Below, one piece after another: positions 1 to 6,962 of a stretch of DNA of 14,462 bases. Source of the DNA: JAHFUI01 sp041485905 (GTDB lineage: Bacteria > Acidobacteriota > Vicinamibacteria > Vicinamibacterales > CAVVIG01); NCBI GenBank assembly GCA_041485905.1, contig JBGPKK010000116.1, positions 1 through 14,462 of the forward strand, in the 5' to 3' direction. A program made the position numbers and the translations under genes. Each line of letters begins with the position of its first letter. Within the stretch, counting starts at the first letter, position 1. The notes beneath the pieces are model-generated. The model did no database searches. It was given only the letters and a program-made list of their open reading frames with translations, and was not told the DNA's origin.

Positions 1-455
1 ACCGCGTCGATGTCGGCGCCCACTTTGAAGGGGTCGCGGATGTTCTTGCCCCTGAACTGCGCGGCGAACTCCGGCGGATCGATCGAGAAATTGCCGTACG
101 GCTCGTGATGGTCGGTCACAATGATGCCGGTCAGGACGCCTTGCGTGTTCATGCCGATGAGAATCTTGATCGGACCGTCATAGCCTCGCTCGAGCGGCTC
201 CAGCTCGGTGGTCCAGAACGCAAACCCGCCGAGCGTCCGCGATCCGGAGCGCGGATCGTTGACGTAGGCCTTGAAGTGCGGCGGCTCACCTTCTTTCGGC
301 GAGAATGCCGTGGCCGAAGGAAAGAGCCGCTTGAGCTCGGCCTGGAGCCTGGCGTCCGCGGGCGCCTGCCCGGCGGCCCGGGCAACAATGACGACAGTTC
401 CGGCGGCGAAGATCGATGCGAGAAGAGCGATTCTCACTGGAGCGCTGATTATCAT
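1..455 (-). CDS. FMN-binding domain protein, C-terminus beyond the window
   Basis: Reading leftward from the ATG at 455-453, 151 codons run to the window edge without a stop, so the gene is truncated at its 3' end. The first about 28 residues form a hydrophobic export signal or membrane anchor (MIISAPVRIALLASIF...). The rest resembles the N-terminal FMN_bind domain of NosR/NirI- and RnfG-type proteins: a GYDGPIKILIGMNTQGVLTG strand pair, then a TDHHEPYG stretch, and at the edge FRGKNIRDPFKVGADIDAV. In the family this last segment directly precedes the S-x-A-T motif that carries covalent FMN, which would lie just outside. Proteins of this kind pass electrons in or across the membrane, and many continue into 4Fe-4S domains; whether this one does cannot be seen. 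A TGA lies in frame seven codons upstream, fixing the ATG region. No strong ribosome site is visible. It diverges from the next gene across 82 bases. Confidence 0.72.
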   Translation of the reverse strand, partial: MIISAPVRIALLASIFAAGTVVIVARAAGQAPADARLQAELKRLFPSATAFSPKEGEPPHFKAYVNDPRSGSRTLGGFAFWTTELEPLERGYDGPIKILIGMNTQGVLTGIIVTDHHEPYGNFSIDPPEFAAQFRGKNIRDPFKVGADIDA

Positions 456-522
456 GTAGCTGACGAAAAGCGGTCAAGTTCAGCCGCGTTTGTCCTGACG
501 CTTCTGTATGATCACGGTTTGC

Positions 523-530
523 AAAGGGGA
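523..530 (+). promoter_or_regulatory. Ribosome binding site deciding the start at 538
   Basis: The purine run AAAGGGGA ends seven bases before the ATG at 538. An earlier in-frame ATG at 508 has no such site and would put a polar stretch in front of the export signal, so 538 is preferred. Confidence 0.6.
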
Positions 531-537
531 ACCCCGG

Positions 538-1014
538 ATGTGGATCAAGAGACGCGGTGCAGTGCTGGCGATTCTGGTTTTTCTCGCAGGTTCCGGCGCG
601 CCTCACGGCCAGGGCGCGGACGCGAACACGCTCTCGAAGATCAAGAGCCTGATGTGCGTGTTTCCGGTATACGCATCCGGCAGCTGGAAGAACGGCGAAC
701 CGCAGGCCCAGGCCAAGACCGGACAACTGTCGATCCAGATTGATGCGATCGACGTGCAGGACGGATCGGCGCGATTTGTCGGCGCCGGCGACTCCTCTCA
801 CATCATCGCGCAGTTGTCCGCGTGGAGCCTGCACTTCCTGGAAACCGGCAATACCGGGAGCGTGAACGTCACGACCGTCTTCGCCCAGGAATCACGGGGG
901 CAGAAACTGAAGGCCGTTCACTCGCGGCATGACTATCTGCAGATGTCGCTGCCGGGGTTCACCGCCGAGCCGACGGTGTCGCAGTATTACGGCGAATGTG
1001 AAGTGGGGAAGTAA
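538..1014 (+). CDS. Small secreted protein of unknown function
   Basis: The product is 158 residues. It begins with a typical signal peptide: basic MWIKRR, a hydrophobic core AVLAILVFLAG, and a small-residue cleavage region near residues 20-28. The mature part alternates short hydrophobic and polar stretches (LSIQIDAIDV, SVNVTTVFAQ), which suggests beta strands. It has only two cysteines, C40 at the start and C154 in the terminal YYGECEVGK, so a disulfide joining the two ends of a small beta-barrel or sandwich is plausible. I do not recognise a family and assign no function. The stop lies 11 bases before the TTG start of the following membrane protein, so the two are probably co-transcribed. 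The role is presumably in the periplasm or at the cell surface. Confidence 0.75.
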   Translation: MWIKRRGAVLAILVFLAGSGAPHGQGADANTLSKIKSLMCVFPVYASGSWKNGEPQAQAKTGQLSIQIDAIDVQDGSARFVGAGDSSHIIAQLSAWSLHFLETGNTGSVNVTTVFAQESRGQKLKAVHSRHDYLQMSLPGFTAEPTVSQYYGECEVGK

Positions 1015-1025
1015 CCATTCCGCAG

Positions 1026-2699
1026 TTGTCTGCGACGGCAAAGCGGCGCGTGACGAAGTGGGCCGCCGCCCTCGCGGCGGTGTTTGCGTTCCGGCTGCTG
1101 TTCGGCCTGTCCAATGAGTTCTTCTTCGAGGATGAAACGCAGATCTTTCTCATGGGTCTGCGCTATTACGCCACCGGCATGTGGCCGCACTTCGGGGCCG
1201 ACGTCGTCTGGACCAGGAGCGAGATCCCGGGCGCGCTGCAGCCGCTGCTTGTCGGCGTTCCGCTGAACATCGTTCCCGCGCCTGAATCCCCGTACGTGCT
1301 GCTCAACCTCCTGTCGATGGCGGCGCTCGCCGCGTTCGCGTGGTACATCACCAAGCGCCTGCCGTCGCTGCCCAGGTGGCTGGTCTGGGGCTGGCTGATG
1401 ACGCTGCCGTGGACGCTCTGGTACTCGGCGCACATCATCAACCCGTCATACGTGCTCGCTGCGGCGCTCGTCTTCTTCATCGGATTCTTCGAGGCCGTTC
1501 CGGTATTCCGCCTCGGAACGATTCCGGAGCCGATCGCGTTTTTTCTCATGGGAGCGGCGATCTCGTGGGTCATGCAGATCCACATGTCGTGGCCGCTGCT
1601 CCTTCCGTATGCCGCGCTCGCGTGGTGTTCCAGGTGGCGTGCCGGCGCGCGGACGGTCGCGGCGGACACCGGCGGGTTCGCGGCCGGCCTTCTGTTGTTC
1701 GGATCGTTGCTGATCCCGACGTTGATCGCGTTCGGTGCGTCAGCGGGCTCGGGCGGCACGGTGAGGAACTTCCGTCCGCATTGGGTCAGCCCGTGGATCG
1801 CCGTCACGACGCTGGCGCGCTTCTTCTCGTTCGCGAGCCTCGAGATCGCGCGCTTCATCGCCCCCGACAGCGGCAAGCGGCTCATACTGTTCGTGCGACA
1901 TCTATGGCTGGCGCCGATCGCGGCGGTGGTGTGGGTCGCCGGCGTGTGGCAGCCGATCTGGATGTTGCGGGAATGGTTTCGAAGCCGGTCGGCCTACGCC
2001 GAATGGAAGCCCCTGCGGTGGCTGGTCGCCGGGACGATCGCCCTCGTGTACACGAGCTACTGGTTCGTGACGGAGCCGGCACAGGCGCACGCCTTCTACG
2101 TCGTCGCGCCGATCGCGTTCATGTTCGCCGCGTACTGCTGGACCTTCATCGACTCGGCGCGCTGGCGGCAGATCGCCGCTCTGATCCTGGCCATCAACGT
2201 CGTGCTTCACGCCGGGTTGGGGTGGGTGCAGGCTCCCGATAAATCGCTGTACAGGAACCGCGAGGTCGTGGCGGCTGCGATTCGGCTCAAACAGCCCGAG
2301 ATGTTCGGCCATCGCCGGCCGTTCGCGGTCGACGGGGGCCCGCCGATCCTCGCGGATCCGTCCAGACCCTACGACAACCGGAGCGACATTCAACTGGTGG
2401 ACGCGAACCGGACGCTGCCGTACGGCGTCGCGCTGTGGACATTTACACTGCGGAACACCAACGACCGGGTCGCGTATCGCGATGTTCAGTACCAGACGAC
2501 GTATCGCGATCAGGCCGGGCGACCGGTCGACCGACGATACGACTACATCAAGGATATCTTCCAACCGGGAGCCGTGCGCGTGATCGAAGTGAACGACGGC
2601 TTCGTCCGCGCGCCGTTTGTGTCGGCGACGATTGAAGTGCTGAGCGCCGAAGCCCTCCTGCCGGTACCGAGCGCCGGTGATGTGGCAGCGAATCGCTGA
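1026..2699 (+). CDS. GT-C-like polytopic membrane protein with C-terminal beta-sandwich-like domain
   Basis: The product is 557 residues from a TTG start; a GTG at 1050 is the alternative, and an in-frame TGA at 999-1001 rules out anything longer. There are about eleven predicted membrane segments between residues 12 and 398. Right after the first one an acidic EDE (35-37) sits in a loop, as in GT39/PMT-type glycosyltransferases, where an acidic residue in loop 1 is catalytic and the donor is a polyprenyl-phosphate sugar. A late TEPAQAHAFYVV segment (349-360) resembles the final loop and helix of that family. Residues about 465-545 are soluble and look like a beta-sandwich of the FxLYD kind (TLRNTNDRV, a DQAGRPVD turn, FQPGAVRVIEV). 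The likely role is sugar transfer onto a lipid or protein on the outer face of the inner membrane, but donor and acceptor are unknown. The genes on both sides are also envelope proteins. Membrane topology is clear; enzyme class is inference. Confidence 0.68.
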   Translation: MSATAKRRVTKWAAALAAVFAFRLLFGLSNEFFFEDETQIFLMGLRYYATGMWPHFGADVVWTRSEIPGALQPLLVGVPLNIVPAPESPYVLLNLLSMAALAAFAWYITKRLPSLPRWLVWGWLMTLPWTLWYSAHIINPSYVLAAALVFFIGFFEAVPVFRLGTIPEPIAFFLMGAAISWVMQIHMSWPLLLPYAALAWCSRWRAGARTVAADTGGFAAGLLLFGSLLIPTLIAFGASAGSGGTVRNFRPHWVSPWIAVTTLARFFSFASLEIARFIAPDSGKRLILFVRHLWLAPIAAVVWVAGVWQPIWMLREWFRSRSAYAEWKPLRWLVAGTIALVYTSYWFVTEPAQAHAFYVVAPIAFMFAAYCWTFIDSARWRQIAALILAINVVLHAGLGWVQAPDKSLYRNREVVAAAIRLKQPEMFGHRRPFAVDGGPPILADPSRPYDNRSDIQLVDANRTLPYGVALWTFTLRNTNDRVAYRDVQYQTTYRDQAGRPVDRRYDYIKDIFQPGAVRVIEVNDGFVRAPFVSATIEVLSAEALLPVPSAGDVAANR

Positions 2700-2757
2700 G
2701 CCGGGTCGACCGCAAGGGGGCAGTTCGGCATCGATGTTGCTGCTCGGCCGTGACGTC

Positions 2758-3507
2758 ATGACTCCACGAATCGCCGTTTTTTCTTTCCTTGTCCTGGCGG
2801 TCACATGCGTCTGTGCCGAAGCACAGGCGCCCCCCGCGCCCCCCGCGCCTGCCGGTCCGTGGACGGGGACGATCGGCGCCGGCCTCGCGTTGACAGGCGG
2901 TAACACCGACACGTCGACCGTCAACGTCAGCTACGACGTGACGTACGACCCGAAGACGAAGAACGTGGTGAAGTCGGACGCGCTGTTCCTGAGAGGCAAG
3001 ACAGACGGTGCGCTCACGATCGATCGTCTCGGTTTCAACGTGCGGGATCAATACAATTTGACGTCCCGGATGTTCACCTACGGACAGTTGCAGTACCTGC
3101 GGGACACGTTTAAGGCGATCGATTTCCTCATCGCGCCGACGGCCGGCCTCGGGTACAAAGTGATCGATTCGCCACAGACCGCGATCACCGTCGATGGCGG
3201 CGTTGGGGGCGTCTGGGAAAAGAATCCGGCCCTGGCGGTGAAGACCTCGGGCGCCCTGACGGCCAGTCAGCGGCTCACGCAGAAGCTGTCCGATACCGCG
3301 GGTTTCGTCGAGCAGGTCTCGGGACTCTGGAAGACCACCGACTTGGGCGATGCGCTTTACACGTTCGGCGCCGGGTTGGCCGCGGCCGTGACGTCGAAGA
3401 CCCAACTGAAGATTGAGCTGCTCGACACGTACAAGAGCAAGCCGCCCTCCGCGACGATCAAGAGCAACGATGTCGCGCTCATCTTCTCGATCGGCTACAA
3501 GTTCTAG
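2758..3507 (+). CDS. DUF481 (YdiY-like) outer-membrane beta-barrel protein
   Basis: The chosen ATG gives 249 residues opening with a signal peptide (MTPRIAVFSFLVLAVTCVCA) that ends at AEAQA, followed by a short proline/alanine linker (PPAPPAPAGP). An in-frame ATG at 2734, 14 bases after AAGGGGG, is a possible longer start, but it would put LLLGRDV in front of the signal peptide. From about residue 33 the protein has the DUF481 pattern: an opening strand GTIGAGLALTGGNTDTSTVN, then regularly alternating amphipathic strands with short turns. It ends in FSIGYKF, an aromatic C-terminal residue typical of outer-membrane barrels inserted by the BAM machinery. DUF481 members are salt-induced or uncharacterised outer-membrane proteins, and no substrate can be read from the sequence. 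It starts 58 bases after the membrane protein gene and is probably in the same operon. Confidence 0.85.
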   Translation: MTPRIAVFSFLVLAVTCVCAEAQAPPAPPAPAGPWTGTIGAGLALTGGNTDTSTVNVSYDVTYDPKTKNVVKSDALFLRGKTDGALTIDRLGFNVRDQYNLTSRMFTYGQLQYLRDTFKAIDFLIAPTAGLGYKVIDSPQTAITVDGGVGGVWEKNPALAVKTSGALTASQRLTQKLSDTAGFVEQVSGLWKTTDLGDALYTFGAGLAAAVTSKTQLKIELLDTYKSKPPSATIKSNDVALIFSIGYKF

Positions 3508-3573
3508 TGGTGGTGTAGGCTGAATCTGCCAGCACACGAAGCCGACGCTGAAATCAGCGCAGGTCTGCTCACG

Positions 3574-4776
3574 ATGATGGCGGCGGGGTCCGGGATCGCC
3601 GTCGCGAACCTCTACTACATCCAGCCGCTGCTCCCCGACGTCGGCCGAGCGCTCGGTGCCTCGGCGTCGGCCATGGGTGTGATCGTCATGCTCACCCAGC
3701 TCGGCTTCGCGAGCGGCGTGCTCTTTTTCGTCCCGCTGGGCGACATCAGCGACCGTCGTCGGTTGATCCTCATCATGCTCGTGGGCGCCGCCGTCAGCCT
3801 GATGGCGCTCGCCACGGCGACGTCGTACGCGTGGATGGGAGCGGCCAGTTTCTTCATTGGCGCGTTTTCCGTGACGCCGCAGATGTTCGTGCCGTTTGCC
3901 GCCCACCTCGCCGCGCCACACCGTCGCGGCAGAGCGGTCGGGATCGTCATGAGCGGATTGCTGGTCGGCATCCTCGCCTCCCGGACGGCGAGCGGCTACC
4001 TCGGGAGCGCTTTTGGCTGGCGTGCGATGTACTGGATCGCGAGCGCGCTCACGCTGGCGCTGGCGATTGTGATGGCGGTGTCGCTGCCGCGGAGCATCGG
4101 GAACGCCCGGCTGTCGTACGGCCGGCTGCTTGGATCGCTGTGGGAGTTGACGCGCCAATCACCCGCGCTGCAGGAATCGGCGCTGGCGGGGGCCATGCTG
4201 TTCGGCGCGTTCAGCGCGTTCTGGTCGATGCTCGCCTTTCGGTTGGAAACGCCTCCCCTTCATTACGGTAGTCAGGTGGCCGGCCTCTTCGGGCTCGTCG
4301 GCGTCGTAGGGGTCGCCGCCGCACCGATCGCGGGCCGGCTCGCCGATCGACTGAATCCGCGCGTCACCACGCGAGTCGCGCTCCTCGTGACCGCGCTCGC
4401 CTTCGTGATGTTCGGCCTCGCCGGTCATACGCTCGCAGGGCTCGTCGTTGGCATCATCGTGCTCGACGCCGGCGTCCAGGCCGGGCACGTCACGAATATG
4501 TCGCGCATTCACAGCCTGTCGCCCGAGGCTCGAAACCGCCTGAACACCGTCTACATGGTGTCGTTCTTTCTCGGCGGCGCGGCGGGATCGGTGCTGGCCG
4601 CCTACGCGTGGCAGCGCTGGCTGTGGTCCGGCGTCTGCGGCGTCGGCCTGGGGATGTCGCTGATCGCGGCGGTCAAGCTCTCGTTGCCGGAGAGCCGGAA
4701 AAACGAGCACAAGTCTATTGCGCCATCTTCTCCAGGTCACCCGACGCCGAATCCAGAAGCGCGGCGAGGCGCATGA
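3574..4776 (+). CDS. Major facilitator superfamily transporter, probable efflux
   Basis: The product is 400 residues with a twelve-helix MFS pattern. The first helix carries AVANLYYIQPLL (10-20), a signature of the AraJ/YnfM-like drug and sugar efflux group. MFS motif A appears as GDISDRRR (56-63) between helices 2 and 3 and again in degenerate form as GRLADRL (254-260) in the second half. Helices 4-6 include GIVMSGLLVGILASRTASGY. The ATG at 3574 starts almost inside helix 1. The frame stays open upstream to 3508, so a non-canonical CTG start at 3520, adding an 18-residue cytoplasmic leader, deserves thought. The natural end of the fold is near SLPESR at about residue 375; the last about 24 residues are hydrophilic and are read from DNA that also encodes the end of the opposing peptidase gene. 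The substrate is unknown. Confidence 0.9.
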   Translation: MMAAGSGIAVANLYYIQPLLPDVGRALGASASAMGVIVMLTQLGFASGVLFFVPLGDISDRRRLILIMLVGAAVSLMALATATSYAWMGAASFFIGAFSVTPQMFVPFAAHLAAPHRRGRAVGIVMSGLLVGILASRTASGYLGSAFGWRAMYWIASALTLALAIVMAVSLPRSIGNARLSYGRLLGSLWELTRQSPALQESALAGAMLFGAFSAFWSMLAFRLETPPLHYGSQVAGLFGLVGVVGVAAAPIAGRLADRLNPRVTTRVALLVTALAFVMFGLAGHTLAGLVVGIIVLDAGVQAGHVTNMSRIHSLSPEARNRLNTVYMVSFFLGGAAGSVLAAYAWQRWLWSGVCGVGLGMSLIAAVKLSLPESRKNEHKSIAPSSPGHPTPNPEARRGA

Positions 4777-6943
4777 TCGCGCGTGACACCCGGACGACCT
4801 CGCCTTCCGCCTCGGCGTAGCGGCCTTGTTCGATGTTTTCTCTGACGCCTGGAACGGTTTTGACGCTGTAGCCGGTGTAGAAGCCGGGCGCGTACAGCAG
4901 ATGCCGATACCATTCGCGATTCGGCAGACCCGCGGCATCGATCAACTGCGGCTCGGCCTCCCGAAGCTTTGCGTTGAGCGCACGAAGCGCGGCGACATTG
5001 CCGACGAGGCGCGGCCGCGCGGCGCCCAACGCCCTTTCGTAGCGACTCGCGCTCGCGCCGAGCGCGGTTGCTGCGTTCTCCAGCGGGGCGAAGTTGATGG
5101 CCGGCGGCACCGCCTCCGGCTTCGGAGGCGACTGTGGCGCGCGGGGATCCTTGACGGCCGCAAACACGCCATCCTGAATCTGTCGATTGCGCTCTCGGAT
5201 GTCGTCCTGCCGCTTGTGCAACAGATCCTGCAGCTCTTTCACGTACAACTGAACCGTGTCGGCCAGATCGGTGAACTCGAACGGCAGGACGTCGCTGTCC
5301 GCCAGCCGAATGACGGCCGTACCGACGGTCTGAGCGAGCGCCCGTCCGTACGTGAAGTCTGTGTCGAGGAAATGCGTGAAGAAGTAGAAATCGTCGTAGA
5401 TCGAGTGGTAGATGCCGTCCTGGTCCTCGTCACCGAAACTGATGTTGAGCGAGGCCACGCCCGCGTGCTGCAGGAAGGGCGAGTAGTCCGATCCGGAGCC
5501 GAGCGCCTTGATTCGCAGGTCCGCCCGATCGCGCGCGTCCTTGCGCTCGTCCGGGGTGCCGCGGGCAATCGTTTGGGCCTGGCGCCGCTTCCAGATGCTG
5601 AGATTGGTTTCCGGATCGCTGATGTCGCGCGCGACCCCGTTGACGAAGCGCTCGAGCGAATGGGATCCGCTCACGTCGAGAAATCCGCGGCCGTTGCCGT
5701 CCGTGTTGATGTAGGCGACGGCGTGCTGCTTCAGATCGTCGCCGTGCGCCTCGACCCATTCGGTCGAGCCGAGCAGCGCCGGCTCCTCGCCGTCCCACGC
5801 GGCGTACACAATCGTCCGCTTCGGCGACCAGCCTTGCTTGCGAAGCTCGCCGAGCGCCCGCGCTTCCTCGAGCGCGACGGACATGCCGCTGACGGGATCT
5901 GCCGCGCCGTTCACCCACGCGTCATGATGATTGCCGCGAATAATCCACTCGTCGGGAAACGTCGATCCCGGAATCCGCGCGATCACGTCGTACAGCGGCT
6001 TCTGGTCCCAGTTGAACGCGACTTTCAGATGCACCTTGGCCGGCCCCGGCCCGATCCGATACGTGATCGGCAGCCCGCCGCGCCACGTGTCAGGCGCCGT
6101 AAGACCGGTCAACGCCGCCAGGAGCGGCTGTGCGTCGCCGTACGAAATCGGCAGCACGGGAATCTTCGTCAGCGTCGCCGCTTCTGAGAGGGAGAGGCGC
6201 TTGGCTCCGGGCGTCGCGCCCACGCCGGGCGTCAGGGGATCGCCGGGGTAGACCGGCAGGTCCATCACGCTGCCGCGCTGCACGCCGTCGCTCGGACGCA
6301 TCGGCCCGTTGGGAAACACCACCCCCGAGCCGTACCCGTCGTCTTTCGGATCCGAATAGATCAGGCAGCCGACGGCGCCGTGCTCGCCGGCGACCTTCGG
6401 CTTGATGCCGCGCCACGACTGTCCATACCGCGCAATGACGATGGCGCCGCGGACGGAGATGCCGAGCCGGTCGAGCTGTTCGTAATCCTCCGGACGGCCG
6501 TAGTTGACATACACGAGCGGCGCCGTCACGTCGCCGTCGATCGAGTACGCGTTATACGAAGGAAGTTGCTCGGCCTTCTGCCCGGACGTGGGATCGACCG
6601 AGAGCGTTGGCTCCTCGAGCCTGGCGGTGAATTTCGTCGGCTCGATCAGTTCGAGCCGCCGCTCTTTCGGCGTCGGGAACAGCACGTCGAAGCGTTCGAT
6701 TTCAGCATTCCAGCCCCACTCCTTGAACTTCGCTAGAATCCACTCGGCGTTGTCCTTGCCGTACGCGGAGCCGACGTGATGCGGCCGCGCGCTGAGCCGC
6801 TGCATGTAGCTCTTGATGTTGGCAGGCTGCGGAAGGGCGCGGAATGATTCGTCCCAGGCTTTCGCAGCCAGGGCCTGCGCGAACGGTGACGCGGTCACGG
6901 CCGCCAGAATCACGCCGAACGCCAGCAGACGAACGAGCTTCAT
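4715..6943 (-). CDS. Exported M28 metallopeptidase, glutamate carboxypeptidase II-like
   Basis: The product is 742 residues with signal peptide MKLVRLLAFGVILAAVTASP, cleaved near FAQA. Architecture matches the GCPII/transferrin-receptor fold: an N-terminal segment, a protease-associated insert (about 135-310; VRGAIVIARYGQ, GAVGCLIYSDP), an M28 catalytic domain (about 315-560) and a helical dimerisation domain (about 590-735). By alignment with human GCPII all five di-zinc ligands are present: H339, D349, E387, D415 and H513. The general base is E386 in DGEEPALLGSTE. The substrate-side YHSIYDDF is also kept. In the C-terminal glutarate-sensing loop (YAPGFYTGYSVKTVPG) the tyrosine is retained, but the position of human Lys699 is glycine, so a glutamate-specific P1' pocket is unlikely. 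A periplasmic or secreted di-, tri- or carboxypeptidase is the best call. A GGAGAGG site sits five bases before the ATG. It lies 19 bases downstream of the cytochrome-like gene, probably in one operon. Confidence 0.92.
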   Translation of the reverse strand: MKLVRLLAFGVILAAVTASPFAQALAAKAWDESFRALPQPANIKSYMQRLSARPHHVGSAYGKDNAEWILAKFKEWGWNAEIERFDVLFPTPKERRLELIEPTKFTARLEEPTLSVDPTSGQKAEQLPSYNAYSIDGDVTAPLVYVNYGRPEDYEQLDRLGISVRGAIVIARYGQSWRGIKPKVAGEHGAVGCLIYSDPKDDGYGSGVVFPNGPMRPSDGVQRGSVMDLPVYPGDPLTPGVGATPGAKRLSLSEAATLTKIPVLPISYGDAQPLLAALTGLTAPDTWRGGLPITYRIGPGPAKVHLKVAFNWDQKPLYDVIARIPGSTFPDEWIIRGNHHDAWVNGAADPVSGMSVALEEARALGELRKQGWSPKRTIVYAAWDGEEPALLGSTEWVEAHGDDLKQHAVAYINTDGNGRGFLDVSGSHSLERFVNGVARDISDPETNLSIWKRRQAQTIARGTPDERKDARDRADLRIKALGSGSDYSPFLQHAGVASLNISFGDEDQDGIYHSIYDDFYFFTHFLDTDFTYGRALAQTVGTAVIRLADSDVLPFEFTDLADTVQLYVKELQDLLHKRQDDIRERNRQIQDGVFAAVKDPRAPQSPPKPEAVPPAINFAPLENAATALGASASRYERALGAARPRLVGNVAALRALNAKLREAEPQLIDAAGLPNREWYRHLLYAPGFYTGYSVKTVPGVRENIEQGRYAEAEGEVVRVSRAIMRLAALLDSASGDLEKMAQ

Positions 6944-6948
6944 TAGAT

Positions 6949-6955
6949 CCTCTCC
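6949..6955 (-). promoter_or_regulatory. Strong ribosome binding site of the M28 peptidase gene
   Basis: GGAGAGG on the minus strand lies five bases before the peptidase ATG, inside the 19-base gap after the upstream gene's stop. This supports co-transcription with independent, efficient initiation. Confidence 0.7.
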
Positions 6956-6962
6956 AGTAGCC

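Noticed and set aside
507..512. TATGAT as a -10 promoter element for the secreted-protein gene
   Set aside because: The hexamer is good and well placed, but no acceptable -35 lies 16-18 bases upstream and sigma preferences of the host are unknown, so it was not listed as a feature.
286..834. Long minus-strand open frame of 182 codons
   Set aside because: It is a shadow of the FMN-binding gene and of the secreted-protein gene; composition is arginine-rich and without any fold signal, as expected from the antisense of GC-rich genes.
3508..3545. Possible terminator hairpin between the DUF481 and MFS genes
   Set aside because: GTGT..GGC can pair with GCC..ACAC only with bulges, and no T run follows.
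2548..4158. Minus-strand open frame of 536 codons
   Set aside because: It lies antisense to the DUF481 and MFS genes, which have clear family motifs; the translated product is dominated by R, H, E and D with no domain pattern.
4826..6187. Plus-strand open frame of 453 codons
   Set aside because: Antisense shadow of the M28 peptidase gene, whose complete set of zinc ligands proves the minus-strand reading.
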